Notes: generated from the sequence alone by a model not told the origin. DNA of 64,000 nt from Stappia sp. 28M-7 (GCF_014252955.1 NZ_JACMIA010000002.1:1-64000), one strand, 5' to 3'; positions 15,319 through 26,850 are shown, counted from the stretch's first letter. Numbers and translations are program-made.

Positions 15319-16767
15319 TTATGCGACATCCTGCAGGTTATACCGCTTGATCTTGTTGGCAAGTCCGACGCGCGACAGCCCGAGTTCGTCGGCTGCCTTG
15401 CTCTGGTTCCAGCGGTGGCGGGTAAGCGTTTCCATCACCACCCGTTTTTCAAGCGACTCAACCATTTCCTTGAGCGTATCACCCTCGATCGCGTAAGCGC
15501 CGTCGCCGGCGGGCGGCTCCACGCTGACATCGGCGATGTTGCGCGGCAGATGCCGCCGGGAAATATAACCGCCCTGCTCGGCAAGCGCGACCATGCGGCG
15601 GATTTCCGCCTCGAGTTCGCGCACATTGCCGGGGAACTGGTAAGCTCTCAGCTTGGCGATCACATCCTTGGTAACACCGACCACGCGCCGGCCGACCACG
15701 CCTGCATATTTCTCGATGAAGAAATCGGTCAGCACCGGGATATCTTCGGGCCGTTCGCGCAGCGCTGGAATATGCAGTTCGAACCCTTTGAGTCGGTAGT
15801 AAAGGTCGCGGCGGAATTCGCCCTTCTCGACCAATTCGGCGAGCGGCCTGTTATAGGCCGCCAGCACCCGCACATTGGCATGATACATCTTGTCGGACCC
15901 GAGCGGCTTGACCTCACCTTCCTGAAGGAACCGCAGCAGGCTGACCTGAAAGCTCGGCGATATCTCCGTCAGTTCGTCCAGGAACACGGTGCCTCCGTCG
16001 GCGGCGCGGAACAGGCCGAGACGATCGGCCACCGCGCCCGTGAAAGCGCCGCGCACATGGCCGAACAGTTCCGAATGCAGCATGTCCTGGGACATGCCGC
16101 CACAGTTCTGGACGTAGAGCGGCGTATCCATGCGACCGGAATTATAGTGGATCGCGCGGGCGAGAAGCTCCTTGCCGGTTCCCGTCTCGCCGAATATCAG
16201 CACTGGCAGATCGGTTGCCGCGGCCTGCTTCGCCTCCGCCACCAGTTCCGCCATGGCGGGACTGACATAGACCAGACGCTCGAATTGGGAGACCCCGCCC
16301 TTGAGCGAACTCTGCTCGGCCTCGTCGAAGATGTTGTCGTCGACGGAAATCTTCAGTTCGCGCGACAGCACCCGGTGACGTCGCGACAGTTCGTTGAGTT
16401 CGAGCGCTCGCTTGGCCGTCAGTTCGACCTGCTCGCAAAACACCGGCTTGAGAACGAACAGGAAAGCCGCCGCGTTACGCGCCACCTGCGCTGCAAGGGC
16501 GTGGGCGTCTTGCGCACCCAGCACGATGCGCGCAACCTGCGGATGCGACAGCCGCGCGCTGGTGACGAGATTATTAGCGGCATCCGTGCCGGCCGGAACG
16601 TCATAGATCAGCAGGTGAACCTGCATGGAATCGAGCCGGCGCGCCGCCTCCTTATCGTCGGCGCACACGACAACGCGATAATCCTCTGACTTCGCGAGAC
16701 CCTGTTGGCATTGGGCGATCAGGGCCTCGTCCGCCGACACGACAATGACGGTATGCTCGGTGGTCAT
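15319..16767 (-). CDS. hupR: NtrC-family sigma-54 activator, HupR/HoxA type
   Basis: Response-regulator activator of sigma-54 promoters, here most likely for hupSL. 482 residues: a receiver domain (about 1-120, with the candidate phospho-site Asp in LLIYDVPAG), an AAA+ domain with Walker A GETGTGKE, the sigma-54 contact loop GAFTGA and Walker B GTVFLDE, and a C-terminal Fis-type helix-turn-helix (NQSKAADELGLSRVGLANKI). HoxA/HupR proteins can activate without phosphorylation. No sensor kinase gene is in the window. The symbol follows function; hoxA is equally apt. Start has GGGAGGAA upstream. Confidence 0.92.
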   Translation of the reverse strand: MTTEHTVIVVSADEALIAQCQQGLAKSEDYRVVVCADDKEAARRLDSMQVHLLIYDVPAGTDAANNLVTSARLSHPQVARIVLGAQDAHALAAQVARNAAAFLFVLKPVFCEQVELTAKRALELNELSRRHRVLSRELKISVDDNIFDEAEQSSLKGGVSQFERLVYVSPAMAELVAEAKQAAATDLPVLIFGETGTGKELLARAIHYNSGRMDTPLYVQNCGGMSQDMLHSELFGHVRGAFTGAVADRLGLFRAADGGTVFLDELTEISPSFQVSLLRFLQEGEVKPLGSDKMYHANVRVLAAYNRPLAELVEKGEFRRDLYYRLKGFELHIPALRERPEDIPVLTDFFIEKYAGVVGRRVVGVTKDVIAKLRAYQFPGNVRELEAEIRRMVALAEQGGYISRRHLPRNIADVSVEPPAGDGAYAIEGDTLKEMVESLEKRVVMETLTRHRWNQSKAADELGLSRVGLANKIKRYNLQDVA

Positions 16768-17024
16768 GTTTCCTCCCGCATGGACCGACCGGAATTATGG
16801 AGACGGTATCTCTCAGGTCAAGCACAGAAGAAAGCTTTGTTTGCAGATAGAAAACTTGATTATCCATCGCATTGCAGCGTTATTGAACCCCACGACGAGG
16901 CGAACTGAGCCATTCGATGCCTGTCCATGATCTCGACATCTGACATAGCTTTTTATGTAGTTGGTTGCGGGGTATACGACCCCCGATTTGAGCCTACGAA
17001 CTTAAGCCATTGATACTATTGAGT

Positions 17025-17038
17025 TAGCAAATTTGCTA
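17025..17038. promoter_or_regulatory. 14-bp palindrome TAGCAAATTTGCTA
   Basis: Perfect palindrome about 260 bp upstream of the activator start. Its GCAAA/TTTGC core resembles the half-sites of the hupS enhancer dyad, so it may be an operator. Its distance from the gene makes this uncertain. Confidence 0.35.
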
Positions 17039-17056
17039 TTTTTACGGCCAAAACAA

Positions 17057-17093
17057 AACCCCGCTAACCGATTGGTTTAGCGGGGTTTTTGTT
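17057..17093. terminator. Strong bidirectional Rho-independent terminator
   Basis: Arms AACCCCGCTAACC and GGTTTAGCGGGGTT pair around a GATT loop with one bulge. A run of five T follows on the plus strand, and the minus strand continues into GGGGTTTTGTTTT. No gene obviously ends here, so it probably belonged to a gene lost when the mobile elements arrived, or insulates the hydrogenase regulator. Confidence 0.75.
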
Positions 17094-17371
17094 GTCCAAA
17101 TTGGTTGCGGGGGCAGGATCTAATCTTCACTTGCTGCCCGAGCAAGTAAAGATGGTTGCGGGGACCGGCATCGATCACAACTTGCAATCGACGCCGGTAA
17201 AGATGGTTGCGGGAGGGCGCTCAAATCTCAACTTGCAAACGAAAGACGGCCACCCGGTGGGGGCGGCCGATCTTCGTGAACTTGCATCGCAAGTTGAGAT
17301 GGTTGCGGGGGCTCGCTCTGCTCTCAAATTGCTTTTCCGAGCGGCAGCCTAGGGTCTGGACTCATTGAGTT

Positions 17372-17956
17372 TCAAAGCCAGTAGATGACGATGGCCGCAA
17401 GAGCGATAGCTGACAGGAAGACCTTTGGGCACCTGTCGTAACGTGTCGCCACACGCCGCCAGTCTTTGAGCCTGCCAAACATGATCTCGATGCGGTTGCG
17501 CCGTTTATAGCGACGCTTGTCGTATTTCACCGGTTTCGTCCGCTGTTTCCGGCCAGGGATGCAGGCGCGTATCCCTTTGTCTTTCAATGCTTCTCGGAAC
17601 CAATCGGCGTCATATCCTCGATCTCCGAGGAGCCATTCCACCTTTGGCAAACTGCTCACCAAAGCACGAGCACCGATGTAATCGCTGACCTGACCGGCGG
17701 TGACGAAGAGGTTGAGCGGTCGGCCCTGGCTGTCGCAGATGGCGTGCAGTTTGGTATTCATGCCGCCTTTGGTTCGACCGATCAGGCGTCCACGCCCCCC
17801 CTTTTTCACCGCAAGGCTGGACGCCGTGCGATGGGCTTTGAGATAGGTCGCGTCGATCATGACCGTCTTCTCTTCACCATGATCAGCGGCCAGACCAGCC
17901 ATAATCCGAGCGAAGATTCCCCTATCGCTCCACCGTTTCCAACGGTTGTAGAGCGT
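17372..17956 (-). pseudogene. IS5-family transposase, C-terminal part
   Basis: DDE transposase fragment. It carries the catalytic part with IDATYLKAHR (first Asp), LLGDRGYDAD (second Asp) and RIEIMFGRLKDWRR (Glu). Upstream the frame LYNRWKRWSDRGIFARI continues to the IS110 insertion. Like related elements it was probably made by a frameshift from two overlapping frames (the second begins MAGLAADHGEEK near 17902). The N-terminal part is at 21948-22122, so it cannot be made intact now. Confidence 0.88.
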
Positions 17957-18176
17957 TCTCTGATTGCGGCCTTGTCAAGCGTGGGAAGTTGATGTCCGTC
18001 CGGGGTCATGGTTCTCTCCGAGGTCGCATTGAGCGCCTCATGATGGTTTTCGGCGGCGGATCGTCTCCAATGTCTTGTGCGGGGTGTGGCTCTGGCCATC
18101 CCATGCTCTACAGCGAGATCGATCAACCTCCGTCCCGTCGGGACTGCGCTCCCCGCGTCAGACGCGAGAACTCAGA
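17957..18176 (-). ncRNA. IS110 3' non-coding end, candidate seekRNA/bridge RNA region
   Basis: About 220 bp after the transposase stop contain no gene but belong to the element. IS110-family elements are known to encode a guide RNA in a non-coding end, downstream of the transposase in the IS1111 subgroup. The 88-bp upstream end is too short, so this side is the likelier place. Sequence includes GC-rich inverted segments (for example CTGACGCGGGG near 18150). The RNA is inferred, not seen. Confidence 0.45.
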
Positions 18177-18419
18177 TCAGGCGGTGGCCTCCTTTGTCCA
18201 TTGATAGTCAGTTCCATTTTTCCAGAGCGTCAGCATAAGCACTGCGATTTTGCGAGCCGTCACGACGGCCGCCTTGCGGAAGCCACGCCGTCCCGCCAGT
18301 CGTACAGCCCAGCTTTTCAGCCGCGAGAAACGTTTCACCTGATGGATCACGGATGACGCCGCCTCGAACAGTAGCCCGCGCATCGCACCGTCACCGCATT
18401 TCGAAACGCGCCCCGACCA
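18177..18419 (-). pseudogene. IS110-family transposase, C-terminal fragment
   Basis: The frame after the IS21 insertion reads WSGRVSKCGDGAMRGLLFEA and continues with HQVKRFSRLKSWAVRLA to the stop at 18177. This is the Tnp_20 (IS116/IS110/IS902) domain with its serine region. It joins exactly to the N-terminal part at 21055-21859 when IS21 and one 8-bp copy are removed. Confidence 0.88.
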
Positions 18420-18548
18420 ATGTAGCGCGACAATCTGGATGAGAGTAGCGCGTCAATCAGGATGAGAATCCTTGGTCGCGACAGCAGCGAGGATGGCGGG
18501 TTTGTCTGTCGCGGGCAAGGGGCTTGTCGCAGTGATTGTCGCGGAGCG

Positions 18549-20974
<2,426 letters not shown>

Positions 20975-21054
20975 CTACGCCCTCCCTACAAGGCCCCACC
21001 CCCGCGTTCTCATCCTGATTGACGCTGGAGTCTCACCCTGTTTGTCGCGCCGCA

Positions 21055-21859
21055 CCGACCAATCCATTTCGCCGGACTGATGTCGCTTTGGCGTTAACCC
21101 AAGAAAAGCGCCCACATCCGACGTCCGGTTGAACCGACCCGGATCATCAACCAGTGCTATGAAGCTGAGCGCGTTGACCGGACCAACACCGGGGATTGTC
21201 ATCAGGCGGCGCGCGACTGGATGGACCTTGGCCGTTTTCCTCACCACCTTGTCCAAGTCGTCCGCCACTTGGCACAACTTGGCATGGGTAGCGATGAAGG
21301 CATCAGCTATGACCCGCAAAACCTGGTCGGTCTCGCCCGCTGCTGCCAGCTGATCGCGGAACGCTTGCCTCTGCCGTCCCTGGCCAATGCCGATCATACG
21401 GATGCCGAAGGTTTTGAGGACGCCACGAATGTGACCTTCGAGGTCCTTGCGCAACCGGATCAACCGTTCCCGCGCGCCTACCAAGCTGCGAAGCCGGTCC
21501 GCCTCCTCGCTGCGGATGTGAACCGGTGTGAACCAACCGGTGCGCGCAAGCTGTGCCAGACCTTCAGCGTCGGCGGCATCCGACTTGTTGAGCCGCGCCG
21601 ACAAGCTCTTGTGTGCCTTCCGGGCATCAATGCAGGTCGCAGGCAGGCCGAGACCTGCGAGGCCGCGCTGCAACCAGATCGATAGCATTCCGCTTTCATG
21701 CACGATCCGTCGGGGCGTAAGTTCGCGGTTGCGAAACCAACCCGCGACGCCCCCGGGATCAGCGGGACAGACGCCACGCGCTACAGTCTTGCCATCCCTG
21801 TCTACAACGCAGATCGAAATCTCTTTCAGCGACACATCCAAACCGACATAGTATTCCAT
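21055..21859 (-). pseudogene. IS110-family transposase, N-terminal fragment
   Basis: DEDD transposase beginning MEYYVGLDVSLKE (first Asp), with DAADAEGLAQLA and the IPGVGPVNALSF helix-hairpin-helix-like region. It is cut after SGEMDWS by the IS21 insertion at 21055; beyond that, the frame runs on into IS21 sequence. The missing C-terminus is at 18177-18419. Confidence 0.9.
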
Positions 21860-21947
21860 AGGACGTTCTCCTCACGGCTTATATCCATGAGGCCAACATA
21901 CCGGACCTCGTTCGCCCCCGGAGAGCGACCGCCGCAATCACACCATG

Positions 21948-22122
21948 TCTTGTGAGGCCCGTAGGCGGAAGGGGCATCACGCCACCGTAAGCCATTGCGG
22001 TTGATGAATATAATGCCGCTCAACACACGCCGGTCATCGACTCGTGGCTTGCCGTGAGGCTTCGGGAAGAAGGGTTCAAGACGCGCCATCTGCGCATCCG
22101 TCAGCCAGAAAAGATCAGACAT
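21948..22122 (-). pseudogene. IS5-family transposase, N-terminal fragment
   Basis: Begins MSDLFWLTDAQMARLEPFF, the start of the IS5/IS427 first reading frame, and reads to YGPHKT where the IS110 element enters. The rest is at 17372-17956. The separation of the two parts by about 4 kb is what proves the nesting. Confidence 0.9.
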
Positions 22123-22281
22123 GTTCACCGCTCGTTTTTCGAGCCGTGAATCATGACGCCGGACTGAAATCAATGGGTCCTGACCCTAGCCCAATTGTGT
22201 TATGCGGCAGCTCTTGGCGGGAACCGCTGCGTCGCTCCTTCGGTTGCAATCTTCCTGAGCAAGCGGACCTATCTTGCCCGA

Positions 22282-22983
22282 TTAGTCCCGGTTTCCCTCC
22301 GGCTGCGTGTCGGTCACATACCGGAAATCACAGTATTTGCCCCCACCAGCCAGAGTTTCGGTACGCTCCAGATGCCCTCCCCACATCTCGGCCAACGGGT
22401 AATCCAGATTACAGGCCGTGCCCTGGCAAAAATCACGCGCGTCCTCGGGCGGCAGCAAATTGTGGTGCAGTTCCTGATAGGGGCAACGGGTCACCAGAAA
22501 CACCCCGCCGCGGTCGCTGTCGATCCAGCGTTTGCAATAGGATTTCGGGCCAAAGGGGAAAACATCCATGATCAGATGCGTGTCCCGTTTCAGCCGTTTG
22601 GCGGGATCGCGGGTGGTCAGCCGGACCAGCGCGTCCGGAACCATCATGACCCGCCGATAGATGATCCAGGCGGCATCGCCCACCAGTTCGATAGCGTAGT
22701 TCCGCGCCACGCCGCGATCAATAGCCGCCTGAATGGCGCTGATAATAAGCGCGCCATTCAGCAACCAAAGCCGTGCGCCTGCGTCGCGCTCATGCGGGAT
22801 CTGGGCGGCGTGTGCCTCGAACCGGGTCCAGGCGTCTTTCAGAAGGTCGCGGATTTCAGCCTTGGTGAACCGCCCCTTGCTCATGTCTCCGCGCACACGG
22901 TTGCGCCCCAGAATGGCTGTCTTGGCCGCACCGCGCACAAGGGGCGCGAATGCAAGGCGGTAGAGCCGCTGGCGCGGCGTCAT
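22282..22983 (-). CDS. L-2-amino-thiazoline-4-carboxylate hydrolase-like protein
   Basis: 233 residues. Resembles the ATC hydrolase family (PF14196), which opens the thiazoline ring in cysteine synthesis in some Pseudomonas; many members have unknown substrates. Family-like features are the C-terminal VTRCPYQELHHNLL, FCQGTACNLDYPLAEMWG and GGGKYCDFRY segments with conserved cysteines. The ATG at 22983 overlaps the stop of a truncated upstream gene (ATGA), which decides the start. It is stranded between the IS5 and IS110 elements, but itself complete. Confidence 0.68.
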   Translation of the reverse strand: MTPRQRLYRLAFAPLVRGAAKTAILGRNRVRGDMSKGRFTKAEIRDLLKDAWTRFEAHAAQIPHERDAGARLWLLNGALIISAIQAAIDRGVARNYAIELVGDAAWIIYRRVMMVPDALVRLTTRDPAKRLKRDTHLIMDVFPFGPKSYCKRWIDSDRGGVFLVTRCPYQELHHNLLPPEDARDFCQGTACNLDYPLAEMWGGHLERTETLAGGGKYCDFRYVTDTQPEGNRD

Positions 22984-23086
22984 TTCAGCAAGGCGGGCCC
23001 GAATGCCCGCCCCCGGTCGGTAAAGGTCATCCAGCCCAGAACTGCACCGCCGATGGCGGACATCACGATGCCATTGACCGGCGCTG
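22980..23086 (-). pseudogene. 3' remnant of a gene cut by IS110
   Basis: A frame of about 34 codons reads NGIVMSAIGGAVLGWM then TFTDRGRAFGPALLK and stops, overlapping the next ATG. It looks like the last membrane segment and tail of a membrane protein whose 5' part was removed by the IS110 element starting at 23087. The family cannot be named from this tail. Confidence 0.55.
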
Positions 23087-23158
23087 ATGGTGTGACCGCC
23101 CCCCGACGGCAACTGTGTGCCAAGGTGGGTCTGCAACGATCCACAAAGGAGAGCGGTC

Positions 23159-24187
23159 ATGTCGGAGATCATCATGGTCGGGCTCGACCTGGCGAAGAAT
23201 GTGTTTCAGGCGCACGGTGCTGATGCCTCGGGGCGGGCAGTTCTGCGCAAGAAGTTGAGGCGGGATCAGGTGCTGGCCTTCTTTAGCCGGATGCAGCCCT
23301 GTGTTGTCGCGATGGAAGCCTGCGGCGGCGCCCACTTCTGGGGCCGCGAGATCGGCAAGCTGGGCCACGAGGTGCGGTTGATCCCGCCGGCCTATGTGAA
23401 GCCCTTCGTCAAGCGGCAGAAGAATGATGCGGCCGACGCTGAAGCGATCTGCGAAGCGGCCACGCGTCCGACGATGCGCTTCGTGCCGGTGAAGAGCGAA
23501 GAGACCCAAGGGGCCGCGATGGTCTTCCGCATCGGCGAGTTGCTGATCCGCCAGCGGACGCAGGCGATCAATGCGCTCCGGGGTCATCTGGGCGAGTTCG
23601 GCCAGATCGTGCCACAGGGGGCGGCGAACGCCGCGCGTTTGATCGCAATTGTCGAGGACCCGGACAGCGGACTGCCCGCCGATGCCATTGCAACGTTGAA
23701 GGTGCTGGTCGGAGCCCTCACCCATCTGGAGACGGAGATTGACAAGCTCGATGCCGAGATCGCGCGGCGCGCCAAGGAGAACGAGGTCGCCCGCCGACTG
23801 ATGACCGTGCCGGGGATCGGGCCGTTGATCGCCACGGCCATCGCGGTCCTCGCGCCGCCACCCGAGACGTTCCGGAAGGCGCGCGACTTTGCGGCGTGGC
23901 TCGGCTTGACGCCCCGCCAGCATTCCACCGGGGGCAAGCAGCGCCTCGGGGCCACGACGAAGATGGGCGAGCGCTCCCTGAGGCGGCTGCTGATCATCGG
24001 CGCCAACAGCGTCATCATCAAGCGGCACGTCCATGCCGCGGCCCGGCCGGGCACCTGGCTGGGCGGGATGCTGACGCGCAAGCCGCCGATGCTTGTGCGG
24101 GTGGCGCTGGCGAACAAGATGGCGCGGATCGTCTGGGCCCTGATGGCCCGGGGTGGCGTCTACAAGTCTCCGGCCTCGGCGGCATAA
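23159..24187 (+). CDS. IS110-family transposase
   Basis: DEDD-type transposase, 342 residues from the ATG at 23159 (a GGAGAG site lies upstream). MVGLDLAKNVFQ holds the first Asp, the catalytic Glu is in AMEACGGAHFWGR, and QKNDAADAEAICEA the later Asp pair; the Tnp_20 part has VPGIGPLIATAI and LTPRQHSTGGKQRLG. Intact. It differs clearly from the interrupted IS110 copy at 21 kb, so the two are separate arrivals. Confidence 0.94.
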   Translation: MSEIIMVGLDLAKNVFQAHGADASGRAVLRKKLRRDQVLAFFSRMQPCVVAMEACGGAHFWGREIGKLGHEVRLIPPAYVKPFVKRQKNDAADAEAICEAATRPTMRFVPVKSEETQGAAMVFRIGELLIRQRTQAINALRGHLGEFGQIVPQGAANAARLIAIVEDPDSGLPADAIATLKVLVGALTHLETEIDKLDAEIARRAKENEVARRLMTVPGIGPLIATAIAVLAPPPETFRKARDFAAWLGLTPRQHSTGGKQRLGATTKMGERSLRRLLIIGANSVIIKRHVHAAARPGTWLGGMLTRKPPMLVRVALANKMARIVWALMARGGVYKSPASAA

Positions 24188-24441
24188 GCCGACCAGCGGT
24201 CGCGAGGACGTCGGAGCGGAAGAGGGCAAGGAGCAGTTTGGCGCAACAGTCGTGAGACGGGATCGGGAGAACCAGTGTGCAACAGAGTGCCACCGAGCAC
24301 GCGGCTTTGATCTGGGCCCGATCTTCGAACACCATGCGGGCCCGCGGCAAGACGACGGCCGCATCAGAGGCCGGATACATGTCAGCACCCGGTGACGCGT
24401 CTAAAGAAGCTCTGAAGATTTCTCTTGCGCAAGGGGCGGTT
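24188..24441 (+). ncRNA. Non-coding 3' end of the second IS110 element, candidate guide RNA
   Basis: About 250 bp follow the transposase stop without a convincing gene, still within the element. By the known architecture of IS1111-type IS110 elements this is where a seekRNA would be encoded. The matching size in the other IS110 copy supports the idea. Inferred from position only. Confidence 0.4.
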
Positions 24442-25491
24442 ATACATGTTGCACAAATCGGGGTCTGAGCGTGGTTCCCCTTTCCCCGGACGGACCTATC
24501 CTACGGCCACAGTGACGGGTATGCCGAGCGCGGTGTAGCCGTTCAGCACGGCGATGCGAACTTGCAGCTCGGCGACCTGGCGGTCGAAGTCTCGGGCCAT
24601 GAGGGATTGGCCGAGCAGCTTGATGCAGTTCATCTTGCTCTCGACCCGGCTCCGGCGGTGGTAGCCAGACCATCTTCGCCAGATGGCGCGACCCAAATAT
24701 TTGGACGCGCGCAGTGCCTCATTGCGGGCGATGGCTCCGGGGCTCGTCGGTTTCCAAGGCTTGGCGTTCTTGCGGGGCGGGATGATCGCAGCGGCACAAC
24801 GAGCAGCGATTGCCTCGTGGCACTTGCGTGTGTCGTAGGCGCCATCTGCCGTCACGGAACCGATCTCTTCGTCAGACGGGATTTGGTCAAGGAGATCTGG
24901 CAGGATGGGCGCATCGCCAATGTTGCTGCCGGTGACTTCGACGGCCCGGACTTCCAATGTTTCCTCGTCGATACCGATGTGCACCTTGCGCCAGATGCGC
25001 CGTTTGGCTCCGCCGTGCTTGCGGGCGTTCCACTCACCTTCGCCTTCGGCCTTGATGCCGGTGCTGTCGATCAGCAGGTTCAGCGGGCCCGTGCCGCCGC
25101 GATACGGGATCGCCACATTCAGCGTCTTTTGGCGGCGGCACAGGGTGCTGAAGTCCGGCACTCGCCAATCCAACCCGACCAGCCGCAGGAGGCTCTGAAC
25201 GAACCCGGTCGTTTGTCTCAGCGGCATGCCAAAGAGCACCTTCATTGTCAGGCACGTTTGGATCGCTTCATCGCTGAAGCTCGGCTGCCGCCCACGCTTC
25301 CCGCTCGGCGGCGGCTTCCACATCATGTCGGGATTGAACCAGATCGTCAGCGATCCGCGCTGACACAGTGCTTCATTGTAAGCCGACCAGTTCGTGGTCT
25401 TATACTTCGTAGGGGCCCAACTGCTCATACCTTCCAGCTATCACGCTGGATTCACGCAGTGAATCCCTCACCCGATTTGCGCAACAAGGCC
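24442..25491 (-). mobile_element. IS5-family element, IS903 group
   Basis: About 1.05 kb. Right end reads GGCCTTGTTGCGCAAATC on the minus strand; the left end shares TGTTGC-CAAATC but differs in its outermost bases, perhaps altered by the adjoining IS110 element. A hairpin GGATTCAC-GCA-GTGAATCC lies just inside the right end (25448-25466). One intact transposase. Confidence 0.8.
24496..25428 (-). CDS. IS5-family (IS903 group) transposase
   Basis: DDE transposase of 310 residues. The start TTNWSAYNEALCQRGSLTIW is the IS903-group signature. Catalytic residues lie in LLIDSTGIK, VTADGAYDTR and the Glu of RSRVESKMNC. No frameshift; the protein appears functional. Confidence 0.94.
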   Translation of the reverse strand: MSSWAPTKYKTTNWSAYNEALCQRGSLTIWFNPDMMWKPPPSGKRGRQPSFSDEAIQTCLTMKVLFGMPLRQTTGFVQSLLRLVGLDWRVPDFSTLCRRQKTLNVAIPYRGGTGPLNLLIDSTGIKAEGEGEWNARKHGGAKRRIWRKVHIGIDEETLEVRAVEVTGSNIGDAPILPDLLDQIPSDEEIGSVTADGAYDTRKCHEAIAARCAAAIIPPRKNAKPWKPTSPGAIARNEALRASKYLGRAIWRRWSGYHRRSRVESKMNCIKLLGQSLMARDFDRQVAELQVRIAVLNGYTALGIPVTVAVG

Positions 25492-25639
25492 GTTCGTGAG
25501 CGCAACTGACGGCGATATTTCATTTCACCCACTGGATGTTGCCGAAGCGATTTCGTGCCAAAGCGAACGCAAGCGCTTACTTGAGGAACGTCTGATCTAC
25601 GGGTACGGTTGCGCTGAGATGGCGGCTTGATCGCTTTGT

Positions 25640-25656
25640 GACCCGTGCCACGGGTC
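25640..25656. repeat. Near-perfect palindrome beside the IS5 element
   Basis: GACCCGTG-C-CACGGGTC, 8-bp arms, immediately left of the IS5 end at 25660. It may be a host terminator or an insertion hot spot; no T-run follows. Confidence 0.4.
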
Positions 25657-25659
25657 CTT

Positions 25660-26754
25660 GAGGGTCTGTTTTGCCCTCTCTTGGCTGCCATATCGTCGTT
25701 CTGGCAGATTGCGGACAGACTCGCCCTCACGTCAGCAGCTGTCTTCGGACCAGGAACAGGTTGCCGAGCGCGAACAGGGTGAAGAGTTGGGCGCGGTTCT
25801 TGGCCAACCCGCGGTAGCGCGTCTTCATGTGACCGAACTGGCGCTTGAGAACGCGGAAGGGATGCTCGACCTTGGCGCGCACCATGGCGATGACCCGGTT
25901 GGTCTCCTCGTCGATCTCGTCGAGCTTGCCGCCTCGCGGTGCCTTGCGCATCACGCCCCAGACCTTGCCGTTCTTGGTGAACGCAGCCTCCCGCTCGGCG
26001 CTGACATAGCCCTTGTCCGCCCAAACTGAAGTCTCGCCGCCGTGGAGCAGTTCGTCCCAGATGCGGCTGTCATGCACCTTCGCGGTTGTCGCCTCGAGGC
26101 TGTGGACGGTGCCGCTGTCCACATCGACGCCAACATGCGCCTTCATTCCAAAATACCAGGCATTGCCCTTCTTCGTTGACGACATCTCGGGATCACGTGC
26201 CTTGGCCTTGTTCTTCGTTGACGACGGCGCGTCGATGATCGTTGCGTCCACCAGCGTGCCCGAGCGCAGCGTAATTCCTTGGTCGGCAAGGTAGCGGTTC
26301 ACCTCGGCAAACAGCTGCTCCGTAAGCTGGTGCTTCTCAAGCAGGTGGCGGAAGTTGAGGATCGTAGTTTCATCCGGGATGCGGTCGTCGCCCAGCTCAA
26401 TGCCAGCAAACCGACGCATGGCGTCGCTGTCGTAGAGCATCTCCTCCGCCATCGGGTCGCTGAGCGCATACCATTGCTGAAGGAAGTAGACCCGCAGCAT
26501 GGTCTCAATCGGCATCGGGGGGCGCCCGCCCCTTGGTCCCGCCTTCGGGTAGTGCGGTGCGATCAGCGCCAGCAGCCGCATCCACGGCACTACTGTCTCC
26601 ATCTCGGCGAGGAACTTCTCCCGCCGCGTCTGCTTCTTCTTCACTGCGTGGCGGAGGCCGGGAAAGGTGGGCTGCTTGGGCATCGGGGAGCATCCTTCAT
26701 GATCCCGCCCAGTCTAATCCAAGCCGCTCAGAGAGCGAGGTTTTTCAGACGCTC
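25660..26754 (-). mobile_element. IS5-family element with CTT target duplication
   Basis: 1,095 bp with matching ends (GAGGGTCTG left, GAGCGTCTG right) and CTT on both flanks (25657-25659 and 26755-26757). Carries one intact transposase. Confidence 0.82.
25727..26683 (-). CDS. IS5-family transposase
   Basis: DDE transposase, 318 residues. The N-terminus KQPTFPGLRHAVKKKQTRREKF and DEMTILNFRH-like region (DETTILNFRHLLE) are typical; catalytic residues are in LVDATIIDAPSS, VWADKGYVSA and the Glu of KVEHPFRVLKRQFG. Intact. Confidence 0.95.
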   Translation of the reverse strand: MPKQPTFPGLRHAVKKKQTRREKFLAEMETVVPWMRLLALIAPHYPKAGPRGGRPPMPIETMLRVYFLQQWYALSDPMAEEMLYDSDAMRRFAGIELGDDRIPDETTILNFRHLLEKHQLTEQLFAEVNRYLADQGITLRSGTLVDATIIDAPSSTKNKAKARDPEMSSTKKGNAWYFGMKAHVGVDVDSGTVHSLEATTAKVHDSRIWDELLHGGETSVWADKGYVSAEREAAFTKNGKVWGVMRKAPRGGKLDEIDEETNRVIAMVRAKVEHPFRVLKRQFGHMKTRYRGLAKNRAQLFTLFALGNLFLVRRQLLT

Positions 26755-26850
26755 CTTGATGTCACGCATTCGACGGTGGTGCCAGCAGGCATGTTTAGAG
26801 GCGGGAAAGACGTCTATAGTTGCTGCGAATGAAACAAAAGGAACATAGAC

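Larger units (their letters stand above)
16963..17320 (+). repeat. Degenerate direct repeats with GGTTGCGGGG core
   Basis: Copies of GATGGTTGCGGGGG-like sequence begin at about 16963, 17103, 17154, 17205 and 17301. The middle three are spaced 51 bp apart, each followed about 20 bp later by (A/T)CAACTTGC or similar. They diverge in the spacers, so they are neither a CRISPR array nor exact tandem repeats. The core resembles the 3' edge of alphaproteobacterial tRNA genes, where integrases act; this is only a resemblance. Confidence 0.5.
16768..17351. other. Long intergenic region with dyad, terminator and degenerate repeats
   Basis: No convincing gene. It holds the presumed promoter region of the activator (including a CTGCAAACAAAG motif at about 16837-16848 on the minus strand), a 14-bp palindrome, a strong bidirectional terminator, and several degenerate copies of a GGTTGCGGGG unit. 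The last part runs into the left end of the IS5 element. Confidence 0.7.
23087..24447 (+). mobile_element. Second IS110-family element
   Basis: Starts with ATGGTGTGA, the same nine bases that start the nested IS110 copy, followed by CCGCCCC, whose complement GGGGCGG lies near the other end (about 24434), a sub-terminal inverted repeat. Carries one intact transposase and a non-coding 3' end of about 260 bp. The right border abuts the IS903-type element and is known only to a few bases. Confidence 0.8.

Noticed and set aside
16961-17000. Possible tRNA gene remnant (GGTTGCGGGG, then GATTTGAGCCTACGA)
   Set aside because: Resembles a tRNA 3' edge on the minus strand, but no cloverleaf can be drawn.
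17103-17320. Possible CRISPR array in the 51-bp repeats
   Set aside because: Repeats are not identical, are few, and no cas gene is present.
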